Source: Pseudomonadota bacterium (GTDB taxonomy: Bacteria > Pseudomonadota > Gammaproteobacteria > Burkholderiales > Burkholderiaceae_C). Taken from it: DNA of 32,547 nt. Below the pieces are notes generated by a model. The model was not told the DNA's origin. It worked only from the letters and a program-made list of their open reading frames with translations, and made no database searches. Below, piece by piece: positions 23,768 through 31,078 of the stretch. The position numbers and the translations under genes were made by a program. Position 1 is the first letter of the stretch, and each line of letters starts with the position of its first letter. The stretch spans positions 1 to 32,547 of the forward strand of contig JAKOYD010000138.1 in NCBI GenBank assembly GCA_029780695.1, given 5' to 3'.

Positions 23768-24562
23768 ATGGCGTTCATACCCACCTACACCATGCTTGGC
23801 CACGGCCCGGTGGTGCTGATGCTGCATGGGGCGGGCGGCAACTTTCGCAGCTTTGCGCCGCAGGTGGAGACGCTGGCCAGCCTGGGTTTTCGCGCCGTGG
23901 CGTGGAACATGCCCGGCTACGGCGCCAGCCCGCCCATCGAGCCGTACGAATTCAAGGGCCTGGCCGCCAGCGTGGTGGGGCTGATCGATGCGCTGGCGCC
24001 GGTGACCGGCGGCGAGCCCGTGGCGCTGGTCGGCCACGGCATGGGCGGCATGGTGGCGCAGGAAGTGGCGCTGCGCCACCCCGACCGGGTGCGCCAGCTG
24101 GTGCTGGTGGCCACCGCGGCCGCCGTGCTGCCCGGCGACGGCTACAGCCGCCACGTGGCGCACGCGCTGGCCTGGCTGGACGAAGGGCGGGCGATGCCCG
24201 AGATCGCCGCGATGCTGCTGCCGAGCCTGGTGGGCAGCGGTGCGCTGCCGGCCGGCGTGCAACTGGCCACGCTGTGCCAGGCCGAGGTGCGCGCGGCCAC
24301 CTGGCGCCGCGCGCTGCAGGCGCTGGTGCGCTTCGACCGCCGCGCCGCGCTGGGGCACATCCACGTGCCCACGCTGCTGGTGGCCGGCGAGCAGGACCCG
24401 GTCGCGCCGCCGCCGGCGATGCGGGCCATGGCGTCGGCCATCAGCGGTGCGCAGTGCGTCAGCGTGCCAGGCAGCGGCCACCTGCCGCACCTGGAACGGC
24501 CGGAAGAATTCGACACGCTGCTGCTCGACTTCCTGCGCCACGCCAAGGCGTGGTTGCATTGA
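23768..24562 (+). CDS. Alpha/beta-hydrolase fold protein lacking the serine nucleophile
   Basis: This 264-residue protein has the alpha/beta-hydrolase fold: the oxyanion region LHGAGGNF (19-26), NMPGYGAS, the nucleophile elbow, an Asp in GEQDPVAPP and a His in GSGHLPHLE. The elbow reads LVGHGMGGMVAQE, so the usual Ser of GHSMGG is Gly91 (codon GGC at 24038-24040; AGC would be Ser). Catalytic Asp and His positions are kept. The protein may be non-hydrolytic, use another chemistry, or carry a point change. Start: the ATG at 23768 gives a normal N-terminus; the longer upstream frame is non-coding. It is divergent from the flavin reductase gene. The substrate is unknown. Confidence 0.88.
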   Translation: MAFIPTYTMLGHGPVVLMLHGAGGNFRSFAPQVETLASLGFRAVAWNMPGYGASPPIEPYEFKGLAASVVGLIDALAPVTGGEPVALVGHGMGGMVAQEVALRHPDRVRQLVLVATAAAVLPGDGYSRHVAHALAWLDEGRAMPEIAAMLLPSLVGSGALPAGVQLATLCQAEVRAATWRRALQALVRFDRRAALGHIHVPTLLVAGEQDPVAPPPAMRAMASAISGAQCVSVPGSGHLPHLERPEEFDTLLLDFLRHAKAWLH

Positions 24563-24576
24563 GCGGCAGACCTCTA

Positions 24577-24635
24577 TCATTTTGATAGCTGCCCGCGCTT
24601 GCCCATCAAGCGCCAGAGCCACAAAATATTCAAAA
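24577..24635 (+). repeat. ATAGC-type dispersed palindromic repeat
   Basis: TCATTTTGATAGCTGCCC is followed by GCGCTTG-CCCAT-CAAGCGC, a perfect 7-bp inverted repeat, then CAGAGCCACAAAATATTC. It lies just after the hydrolase stop codon and could act as its terminator. This is the best preserved copy in the window together with 26726. Confidence 0.8.
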
Positions 24636-24712
24636 CACGTGCCTGCCGGGCAGCGCAGCAAGCCGGTCAAAAGGCCGCGGAGCAGGCCACGCCGGAACGC
24701 CGTGGCCGGGGT

Positions 24713-24770
24713 CCCCCCGGCCACCAGCGTTGTCCCCCTGGGGGGGGAAGCCGCGCAGCGGCTCGGGGGT
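24713..24770. repeat. CCCCCT/AGGGGG palindromic repeat after the universal stress gene
   Basis: CCCCGGCCACCAGCGTTGTC, CCCCTGGGGGGGGAAGCCGC and GCAGCGGCTCGGGGG follow each other. CCCCC/GGGGG and GCCGC/GCGGC can pair. It abuts the stop codon of the universal stress protein gene. Confidence 0.8.
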
Positions 24771-25192
24771 TATCTGACCAGCAGCACCGGCACCTGGCAG
24801 TTGGCCAGCACCTTGGTGGCGACCGAGCCCATCACCAGGCTGCCCAGCGCACCGTGGCCGCGCGATCCCATGATGACCATGTCGTACTTGCCCGACTCGG
24901 CGATCTTGCCGATGGTTTCGCCCGCCTGGCCGACCTTGGAAATGGTCTTGGTCTTCAGGTTGTGGCGCGTCAGAAACTTGACCACCGGGTCCAGCACCTT
25001 GGCGGCTTCTTCGGCGTAATAGTTGTCGACCACTTCGCTGCCGACGGCCGCGCGGGCGCGCGGCGGCAGCGCGTGCTGCACCGTGAGCGCGGTGAATTCG
25101 TGCTCGCCGGCGAACATGTCGAGGTGGGTAGTCAGGTAGGCCAGCATCTTCTTGGTGTACGGGCTGCCGTCGACGGCGAGCAGGATCTTCAT
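24770..25192 (-). CDS. Universal stress protein (UspA family)
   Basis: This 140-residue single-domain Usp protein has the N-terminal strand KILLAVDGS and the ATP-binding signature GSRGHGALGSLVMGS near residues 108-122, followed by PVLLVR. The signature G-2X-G-9X-G(S/T) marks the ATP-binding subgroup. Such proteins accumulate under starvation, oxygen limitation or oxidative stress; the exact role is not predictable. AAGGA lies about seven bases before the ATG. It is a single gene with a palindromic repeat directly downstream. Confidence 0.93.
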   Translation of the reverse strand: MKILLAVDGSPYTKKMLAYLTTHLDMFAGEHEFTALTVQHALPPRARAAVGSEVVDNYYAEEAAKVLDPVVKFLTRHNLKTKTISKVGQAGETIGKIAESGKYDMVIMGSRGHGALGSLVMGSVATKVLANCQVPVLLVR

Positions 25193-25292
25193 GGCGAGGT
25201 CCTTCAGACGAGTTGCGAAATCGGCACAGTGTAAGGCGTCGCCGCGCGGCAGCGGCAGGCCGGCCGGGCGCGGGCAGGCAGCGCGACCAACG

Positions 25293-26102
25293 TCAGACGC
25301 TGACCACGAAATCAGGCCGAAATGCCGCCTGCTCGCCCTTGCGCGCGTAGCCCAGCGGGTTGGCCACCACGCGGCAGCGCCCGCGGGTGTAGTCGATGGG
25401 GCAGTGCAGGTGGCCGTGCAGCCACAAATCGGCCTGCGGCAGCAGGTCGTCCAGCGCGTTGCAAAAGCCCGCGGTGCCGGGCGTCAGCCCATAGCGCGGG
25501 TCGGCGCTGTGCAGGCTGGGGGCGAAATGCGTGACCACCACCGTGCGGCCGTCGAAGGGCTGGGCCAGCGCGGCGCGCAGCCAGGCCTGGCAACGCAGCG
25601 CCTGCGCGCGCACTTCGGCGGCCAGAAAGGGCTGGCCGCCGCGTGCGGCGCCCGCGATGCGCAGGTAGTGGTTGGCGGCGCGAAACGCCTTTTCGCGCGC
25701 CTGTAACTGCTCGGCCAGCGTGGCCGTCGGCCCGCAGGGCGCCAGCGCGTCGAAGTCGGCCCACAAGGTGGTGCCCACGAAGCGCACGCCGCCGATCATG
25801 CGCGTCTCACGCTCCAGCCAGACCAGGCCCAGGCGCTCGCAACTTTCGCGCAGGCGCTGGTGCGCGTCGTCCACGTCCAAGCCGTCGTATTCGTGGTTAC
25901 CGGGCACGTAGACCACCGGCACCGGCCAGCCGGCAAAGCGCGCCAGGCCGAAGTCGACGTCGCCCAGCGCTGGCAGCACCGAGCCGCGTTGGTACGAGCC
26001 GATGTCGCCCGCCAGCACCAGCAGGTCTGCTCCCCGCGCGGGCTGCGGCTCGAAGGCGCCGTTTTGCTCCAGATGCAAATCGGACAGGAGCTGGATGTTC
26101 AT
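25293..26102 (-). CDS. Calcineurin-like metallophosphoesterase
   Basis: This 269-residue protein has the full set of metallophosphoesterase motifs: SDLHLE (D-x-H, residues 7-12), LAGDIG, GNHEYD, THFAPS and GHLH. Together they bind a two-metal centre for phosphodiester hydrolysis. The substrate is unknown; it may be a nucleotide, phospholipid headgroup or nucleic acid. The ATG at 26102 places SDLHLE at the very N-terminus, as usual; the longer in-frame extension to 26201 has no family features. No strong Shine-Dalgarno is visible. It is transcribed divergently from the small gene at 26334. Confidence 0.88.
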   Translation of the reverse strand: MNIQLLSDLHLEQNGAFEPQPARGADLLVLAGDIGSYQRGSVLPALGDVDFGLARFAGWPVPVVYVPGNHEYDGLDVDDAHQRLRESCERLGLVWLERETRMIGGVRFVGTTLWADFDALAPCGPTATLAEQLQAREKAFRAANHYLRIAGAARGGQPFLAAEVRAQALRCQAWLRAALAQPFDGRTVVVTHFAPSLHSADPRYGLTPGTAGFCNALDDLLPQADLWLHGHLHCPIDYTRGRCRVVANPLGYARKGEQAAFRPDFVVSV

Positions 26103-26234
26103 GCAGGCAACGGGATGGTTTTTTTGAACGAGCAAGTGCACGCACAGGCGGCATCGGCCAGCCGCCATGGGGGTGCGCGCTGCCGGCAGTGTCGCATTCA
26201 TGCGATATCCAAGGGGTGGTTTGGACGATCAAGC

Positions 26235-26265
26235 CCTAGGGTTTTCCCTAGGATTCGCCTACAAT
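26235..26265 (+). promoter_or_regulatory. Promoter of the small gene with palindrome over the -35 region
   Basis: CCTAGGG-TTTT-CCCTAGG (26235-26252) is a perfect 7-bp inverted repeat. A near-consensus -10 TACAAT follows at 26260-26265. The -35 position falls inside the palindrome and is not consensus, suggesting that a DNA-binding protein at the palindrome activates or blocks the promoter. Transcription would start near 26272, about 60 bases before the ATG at 26334. Confidence 0.6.
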
Positions 26266-26333
26266 GGAGCGGTTCGCCCACAAGGCAACATGCGCAGCCG
26301 CCGTCCATCCAACAAGGCGGTTGCGCCACTTCT

Positions 26334-26501
26334 ATGTTCAAGATACTGCTCTCTTTTTTGCTTTTCCCCGTTCGGTCGACCCTGCCGCGCAGCGTGCCCG
26401 GCCAATTGATGGACCGCGCCGAAGCCAGCGCCGGCACCGACCCGCGCCGCGCCGCCGAACTGCGCCGCGCCGCCATGGCCTATCTGGGCGTGGTGCGCTG
26501 A
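26334..26501 (+). CDS. Small hypothetical protein, 55 residues
   Basis: This short frame begins MFKILLSFLLFPVRSTLPRS, a hydrophobic N-terminus of about 12 residues, and continues as an Arg/Ala-rich amphipathic tail (RRAAELRRAAMAYLGVVR). It could sit at the membrane. I do not recognise the family. Support comes from the promoter-like sequence about 70 bases upstream and from a hairpin (26596-26619) downstream. No strong Shine-Dalgarno precedes the ATG. The longer in-frame extension upstream to 25860 overlaps the phosphoesterase gene and is not supported. Confidence 0.55.
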   Translation: MFKILLSFLLFPVRSTLPRSVPGQLMDRAEASAGTDPRRAAELRRAAMAYLGVVR

Positions 26502-26595
26502 CGGCGCCCGCGCGGCGATAGCGGGTGTCTGCACGGGCGGGCAGCGAAAATCTGCCCCAGTTGCTGCCAGGCCGGTAGACGGCGGTCCCATGGTT

Positions 26596-26619
26596 GGGCG
26601 CCATCGCGCCGTGGCGCCC
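26596..26619 (+). terminator. Hairpin downstream of the small gene
   Basis: GGGCGCCA-TCGCGCCG-TGGCGCCC is a perfect 8-bp stem, followed by TTATCGACCCTTATCGAT, which itself holds the direct repeat CCCTTATCGA. No T-run follows, so it may be a stabilising hairpin rather than a terminator. The rest of 26502-26796 holds only this and one repeat. Confidence 0.5.
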
Positions 26620-26725
26620 TTATCGACCCTTATCGATCAAGACCGGGCAAGAGCGCCTGGGCCATGCGGGCTGGCGGGTGCGCAGGCGATGCGCTGAGCA
26701 ACCCTTCGCGTTTTCTCCGCAATCC

Positions 26726-26787
26726 TGTTTTGATAGCACGATGCGCTTACCTAGCAAGCGCAGGCGGCCGTTTTGATTCAAAATTTT
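26726..26787 (+). repeat. ATAGC-type dispersed palindromic repeat
   Basis: TGTTTTGATAGCACGA is followed by TGCGCTT-ACCTAGC-AAGCGCA, a perfect 7-bp inverted repeat, then GGCGGCCGTTTTGATTC. It is intergenic, between the small gene and the pckG terminator. Confidence 0.8.
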
Positions 26788-26796
26788 GCGCGGCCA

Positions 26797-26826
26797 CGAA
26801 AAAGGCCCGTCGTCGACGGGCCTTTC
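26797..26826 (-). terminator. Intrinsic terminator of pckG
   Basis: On the minus strand AAAGGCCCGTCG-ACGACGGGCCTTTTT forms a long perfect stem with a five-T tail, 26 bases beyond the pckG stop codon. Confidence 0.9.
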
Positions 26827-26851
26827 GGTCAAGCGCGGGGCTGTCCTGAAA

Positions 26852-28753
26852 TCAGGCCATGGCGGCCAGCCGCTGCTGCATGGCCTCCTTGGTCTGGTTC
26901 ATCTGCGCCGGCAGGCCCTGGGCCAGTTGGGTGAACAGCTCGTCGTGCAGGGCAAACTCGGCCTTCCAGTCGGCCGCGTCGATGCTGGTGACGCTGGCGA
27001 ACTGCTCGGGGCTGAAGGCCAGGCCGGTCCAGTTGATCTCGCCGTAGGCCGGCGCGACGCCGAACATGGTGGCCTGGCCCGCCACCCGGTTTTCGGCGCG
27101 GTCGATGATCCACTTGAGCACGCGCATGTTCTCGCCGTAGCCCGGCCAGACAAACTTGCCGTCGGCACCCTTGCGGAACCAGTTGACGCAGTAGACGGCG
27201 GGCAGTTGCGCACCGGCGGCCTTCAGCTGTTCGCCCATCTTCAGCCAGTGGCCAAAGTAGTCGGCCATGTTGTAGCCGCAGAAGGGCAGCATGGCGAAGG
27301 GGTCGCGCCGCACCACGCCTTGCGCGCCAAAGGCGGCGGCGGTGGTTTCGCTGCCCATGGTGGCGGCCATGTAGACGCCTTCGGTCCAGCTACGGGCCTC
27401 GGTGACCAGCGGCACGGTGGTGCTGCGGCGGCCGCCGAAGATGAAGGCGTCGATGGGCACGCCGGCCGGGTCGTCCCAGGCGGGGTCGAGCGCGGGGTTG
27501 TTGGTGGCGGCCACGGTGAAGCGCGCGTTGGGGTGGGCGGCCTTCTGGCCGGCCTTGGCGGATTCGGGCGTCCAGTCCTTGCCCTGCCAGTCGATCAGGT
27601 GCGCGGGCAGTTGGTTGCCCTGGTCCTTTTCCATGCCTTCCCACCACACGTCGCCATCGTCGGTGAGGGCGACGTTGGTGAAGATGACGTTTTCATTCAG
27701 GCTCAGCATGCAGTTGGGGTTGGTCTGCATGTTGGTACCGGGCGCCACGCCGAAATAGCCCGCTTCAGGGTTGATGGCAAACAGCTTGCCGTCGCGCGGC
27801 TTGATCCAGGCGATGTCGTCGCCGATGGTGGTGACTTTCCAGCCCTCGAAGCCCGCCGGCGGCACCAGCATCGAGAAGTTGGTCTTGCCGCAGGCGCTGG
27901 GGAAGGCGGCGGCCACGTGGTATTTCTTGCCCTCGGGGTTGGTCACGCCCAGGATCAGCATGTGCTCGGCCAGCCAGCCCGGGCCACCGGAGGGCCCCTG
28001 CGAGGCCGCGCGCCCCATGTTGGAGGCGATGCGCAGCGCGAAGCACTTCTTGCCCAGCAGCGCGTTGCCGCCGTAGCCCGAGCCATACGACCAGATTTCG
28101 CGCGTTTCGGGGTAGTGGACGATGTACTTGACGGTGGGGTTGCAGGGCCAGGCGGTCTTGTCTTTTTCGCCGGCGGCCAGCGGCGCGCCCACGGTGTGCA
28201 CGCAGGGCACGAAGTCGCCGTTTTCGCCCAGCACGTCGAGCGCGCCCTTGCCCATGCGCGTCATCAGCTTCATGTTGACGGCCACGTACGCGCTGTCGGA
28301 CAGCTCGACGCCGATGTGGGCGATGGGGCTGCCCAGCGGGCCCATGCTGAACGGGATGACGTACATCGTGCGCCCGCGCATGCAGCCGTCGAACAGTGGC
28401 TGCAGCTTTTCGCGCATTTCGGCCGGCGGCATCCAGTTGTTGGTGGGGCCGGCGTCGTCCTGCTTTTCAGAGCAGATGAAGGTGCGGTCTTCGACGCGCG
28501 CCACGTCCGATGGGTCGGAGCAGGCCAGGAACGAGCCGGGGCGCTTGGCCGGGTTGAGCTTGCGGAAGGTGCCGGCGTCCACCAGCTGCTGGCACAGGCG
28601 GTCGTACTCGTCCTGGCTACCGTCGCACCAGACCACGCGGTCGGGCTTGCACAGGGCCACCATGTCGCCCACCCAGGCGATCAGTTTGGCGTTCTTGACG
28701 GTGGCGGGGACGTTCAGATCCTTGATCATCCCGGGGGTCAGGGGGGCGTTCAT
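26852..28753 (-). CDS. pckG: Phosphoenolpyruvate carboxykinase (GTP)
   Basis: PckG converts oxaloacetate and GTP to phosphoenolpyruvate, CO2 and GDP, the entry to gluconeogenesis from TCA intermediates. The protein has 633 residues, as expected for the GTP-dependent class and longer than ATP-type enzymes. The P-loop FPSACGKTN (residues 284-292) includes the class-specific reactive Cys288. [16 protein letters not shown] carries substrate and metal ligands, and [12 protein letters not shown] and [14 protein letters not shown] are further signatures. The ATG at 28753 has GGAG eight bases upstream; the extra in-frame TTG start at 28759 is not needed. An intrinsic terminator-like hairpin lies 94 bases upstream of the start (28847-28868). 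Confidence 0.97.
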   Translation of the reverse strand: MNAPLTPGMIKDLNVPATVKNAKLIAWVGDMVALCKPDRVVWCDGSQDEYDRLCQQLVDAGTFRKLNPAKRPGSFLACSDPSDVARVEDRTFICSEKQDDAGPTNNWMPPAEMREKLQPLFDGCMRGRTMYVIPFSMGPLGSPIAHIGVELSDSAYVAVNMKLMTRMGKGALDVLGENGDFVPCVHTVGAPLAAGEKDKTAWPCNPTVKYIVHYPETREIWSYGSGYGGNALLGKKCFALRIASNMGRAASQGPSGGPGWLAEHMLILGVTNPEGKKYHVAAAFPSACGKTNFSMLVPPAGFEGWKVTTIGDDIAWIKPRDGKLFAINPEAGYFGVAPGTNMQTNPNCMLSLNENVIFTNVALTDDGDVWWEGMEKDQGNQLPAHLIDWQGKDWTPESAKAGQKAAHPNARFTVAATNNPALDPAWDDPAGVPIDAFIFGGRRSTTVPLVTEARSWTEGVYMAATMGSETTAAAFGAQGVVRRDPFAMLPFCGYNMADYFGHWLKMGEQLKAAGAQLPAVYCVNWFRKGADGKFVWPGYGENMRVLKWIIDRAENRVAGQATMFGVAPAYGEINWTGLAFSPEQFASVTSIDAADWKAEFALHDELFTQLAQGLPAQMNQTKEAMQQRLAAMA

Positions 28754-28846
28754 CGACAAAGCTCCTAAGTTGAAAATCGCTCTTTCCGAAAGTGTCGGAC
28801 CTTGGGAAAGCGGATTCGAACCGTGGCTTGCGAACGTCGCCAGTAC

Positions 28847-28868
28847 AAAAAACCGCCTGTGCGGCGGT
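28847..28868 (-). terminator. Terminator-like hairpin between small membrane gene and pckG
   Basis: On the minus strand ACCGCC-GCACA-GGCGGT forms a 6-bp stem followed by a T-run of six. It is 158 bases past the stop of the 46-residue protein gene and 94 bases before pckG. A TAAAAT box lies just upstream (28890-28885). It could end the upstream transcript or attenuate pckG. Confidence 0.65.
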
Positions 28869-28923
28869 GGGTGGCGGGGTGACGATTTTATGAAATCCGG
28901 CCGACGTCGGGCTGACGCGGACT

Positions 28924-28976
28924 GGGCGGCCAGCCGGCGCCCTTCGATTCAGTGCCAGGCGCTATACAAAAAATAG
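28924..28976 (-). repeat. ATAGC-type dispersed palindromic repeat, degenerate
   Basis: On the minus strand TTTTTTGTATAGCGCCTGGC is followed by ACTGAATCGAAGGGCGCCGG and CTGGCC, in the order of the ATAGC family. It lies between the 46-residue gene and pckG. Confidence 0.5.
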
Positions 28977-29025
28977 CGACAAGCACAGGGCCAGCCGGCA
29001 TCACAAGCCGATGCCCGGGGCGGCA

Positions 29026-29166
29026 TCAGGCCATTTTCACGGCGATGAAGGCCAGCAGAAAGATCAGGATCGCGCCCGCCACCGGAATGGCCACCGGAAT
29101 GTGCCGGGTCACGGCCTCCACGGGGTCTTCGTGCAGGGCATGGTCGTCGTGGTGGGGCGCTGACAT
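29026..29166 (-). CDS. Small single-pass membrane protein, 46 residues
   Basis: Reading the minus strand from the ATG at 29166 gives MSAPHHDDHALHEDPVEAV, then TRHIPVAIPVAGAILIFLLA and FIAVKMA. The acidic, His-rich N-terminus (residues 4-15) resembles a metal-binding or soluble tail, followed by one hydrophobic helix (about 25-44). A GAGG lies eight bases upstream of the start, and a TATAAA-like box lies about 30 bases further up. I do not recognise a named family. It is too short for routine gene calling. It lies between the channel gene and pckG, on the same strand as both. Confidence 0.6.
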   Translation of the reverse strand: MSAPHHDDHALHEDPVEAVTRHIPVAIPVAGAILIFLLAFIAVKMA

Positions 29167-29293
29167 GGGGTAAAGCCTCGGGTTGCTGCCAAAAAAGGCA
29201 TTTTATAAGCCGGGCGCCGCCCCTGCATGGGGCGCAACCCTGAAAGACCCTGAAAGCGCCCGGCCCGCGGCGCCAGCGCGGGCCGGCGCGGCG

Positions 29294-30826
29294 TCAGGGC
29301 AGGTCGTTGCGCGGCGGCGCGGCCGGGTCTGTCGGCGCCGAGGGGGGGGTGGCGGGCGGCACCGACGGGTCGCGGCGGCACAGGCGGTCGACCCAGCGCG
29401 AGGCCAGGCGCCCCGCGGCTTCGCGCCCGCCCAGGCCGAAGGCCAGCGCCACGGCCACGGCGATGGCGCCCAGCGTCAGCCCGAAGGCCAGGTTGACGAT
29501 GTCGTCGGCGATGCCCATGGCGCGCAGGCCCATGGCCAGCACGATGCCCAGGATGGCAAAGCGCGCCACGTTGGCCAGCGCCGTGCCGTTGCCGCTGGCG
29601 CGGGCTATCGCCTCGTGCGCCACGTTGGCCAGCATGAAGCCGATGATCAGGATCACCGAGCCGAGCAGCACGTCGCCAGCGAACTCGATGAACGTCATGA
29701 TCATGTCGCTGAAGCGCGCAAAACCCAGCTGATTGCCCGCTTCGACGATGGCGAACAGCATGGCGAACACCAGCGCGATGCGGCCGATGAGCGTTGACGG
29801 CGGCGTGCGCGCAAAGGCGTGTTGCAGGCCCAGCTTGGCGGGCAGCGTGTCAAAGCCCACGTTGGCCAGCAGGCTGGCCAGCAGCCGCGTGGCGAAGCTG
29901 CCCACCAGCCAGGTGATCAGCAGAATCAGGCCGGCCGCGATGATGCGCGGCACGGCGTCCATCAGCATGCCCAGCATTTCGGTGGCGGGGCGCGAAATCG
30001 CTTCGATGCGCAGCGCGTCCAGCGCGGCGATGAGCGCCGGCACGAACACCACGATGAACACCAGCAGCCCGGCCAGCCCCGACAACTGCACGGTGCCTGC
30101 CAGCCCGGCCTTGTTGCCGATCTGATCGAAACCGGCCGAGCGCAGCAGGTTGGTGGTCAGGTTGCGCAGCACGGTGGCCACGATCCAGCCGACGCCGCCG
30201 ATGACCAGCGCCGCCACGATGTTGGGCAGGATGTCGAGCGCCTTGGTGGTCATCTCGCGCAGCGGGCTGAGCAGGCCTTCCATCTGCAGCGCGCCCAGAA
30301 TGGCCGGCACGAACAGCAGGATCACCAGCCAGAACAGCGCGTTGGACAGGCTTTCGCTGATGGGCGAGATGTTGGCGTGCTCGGACAGCTTTTCGTCCAG
30401 CGAGGTGCGGTCCAGCACCTTCTGCGTCACGCCGCGCACCAGCGTGGCCACCAGCCAGGCCAGCAGCGCCAGCAGCACGGCGCCCAGCAGGCGCGGCGCG
30501 TATTCAAACAGCTGCGTGGTCAGCGCGGCGAACGAGCCGGAGACCAGCGACAGGTCGAGCGCGTTGAACATGGCGGCCAGCGTGAGCAGCATGACCACCC
30601 AGAACAGCGTCAGCGCGATCACGCCTTCCAGGTCGACCCGCTGCCCGGTGGTGCCGGCAAAGCGCTGGTTGAGCTTGAGCAGCCCCAGCCCCTTGCGCGC
30701 GCCGGCCTTGACCAGCGCGGCCACGAACCAGCCAATGATGAAGATCGCCAGCGCCCCCAGCACCTGGGGGATATGAACGCCCATCGACGTCTGCAAAGAC
30801 GCCCACATCGTGTTCCATTCGCTCAT
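29294..30826 (-). CDS. CmpX/MscS-like mechanosensitive channel family protein with TM-helix repeats
   Basis: This 510-residue inner-membrane protein is built from repeated membrane modules of the conserved TM-helix type, each starting with a hydrophobic helix such as LGALAIFIIGWFVAALVKAG, LLGAVLLALLAWLVATLVRG, IVAALVIGGVGWIVATVLRN and IIAAGLILLITWLVGSF. The C-terminal part (LGLTLGAIAVAVALAFGLGG) resembles the pore helix of MscS-like channels. This layout matches CmpX-type proteins linked to osmotic and surface-sensing responses. The cytosolic MscS beta domain is missing and the tail is Pro-rich (VPPATPPSAPTDPAAPP), so channel function is uncertain. The ATG at 30826 has GGAG nine bases upstream. 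Confidence 0.87.
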   Translation of the reverse strand: MSEWNTMWASLQTSMGVHIPQVLGALAIFIIGWFVAALVKAGARKGLGLLKLNQRFAGTTGQRVDLEGVIALTLFWVVMLLTLAAMFNALDLSLVSGSFAALTTQLFEYAPRLLGAVLLALLAWLVATLVRGVTQKVLDRTSLDEKLSEHANISPISESLSNALFWLVILLFVPAILGALQMEGLLSPLREMTTKALDILPNIVAALVIGGVGWIVATVLRNLTTNLLRSAGFDQIGNKAGLAGTVQLSGLAGLLVFIVVFVPALIAALDALRIEAISRPATEMLGMLMDAVPRIIAAGLILLITWLVGSFATRLLASLLANVGFDTLPAKLGLQHAFARTPPSTLIGRIALVFAMLFAIVEAGNQLGFARFSDMIMTFIEFAGDVLLGSVILIIGFMLANVAHEAIARASGNGTALANVARFAILGIVLAMGLRAMGIADDIVNLAFGLTLGAIAVAVALAFGLGGREAAGRLASRWVDRLCRRDPSVPPATPPSAPTDPAAPPRNDLP

Positions 30827-30867
30827 GTGTCCGCACTCCTCTCTCACGAAATGTCAACTTTGGTCGC

Positions 30868-30896
30868 ATGATCGCCCGTGAGCGCCACAGCGTCAA
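30868..30896 (-). promoter_or_regulatory. Candidate promoter of the channel protein gene
   Basis: TTGACG (30896-30891) and GATCAT (30873-30868) on the minus strand are separated by 17 bases, giving a leader of about 35 nt before the ATG at 30826. It lies in the divergent region 30827-31078 shared with the AAA+ ATPase gene, which holds no other gene. Confidence 0.45.
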
Positions 30897-31078
30897 CCGC
30901 GCCGGCACAACCCCCTGAACACGGGGGTCGCCTTGACATGTCCGCGACACATTCATCCGGTGCGGTGTGGCGCCGTTGCCACCCGCCAGCGGGTCGCGCG
31001 GCTTGTCTTCCGCGGCTGCGGCGATTGCGTTATGGTGGCATTTGCGCAGGCAGGCACTCAAGCTTCAGGAGGTGGTCG

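Noticed and set aside
28805..28835. GGTTCGAATCC on the minus strand, resembling a tRNA T-arm
   Set aside because: No acceptor, D or anticodon stems fit around it and the T-stem itself mispairs; treated as chance.
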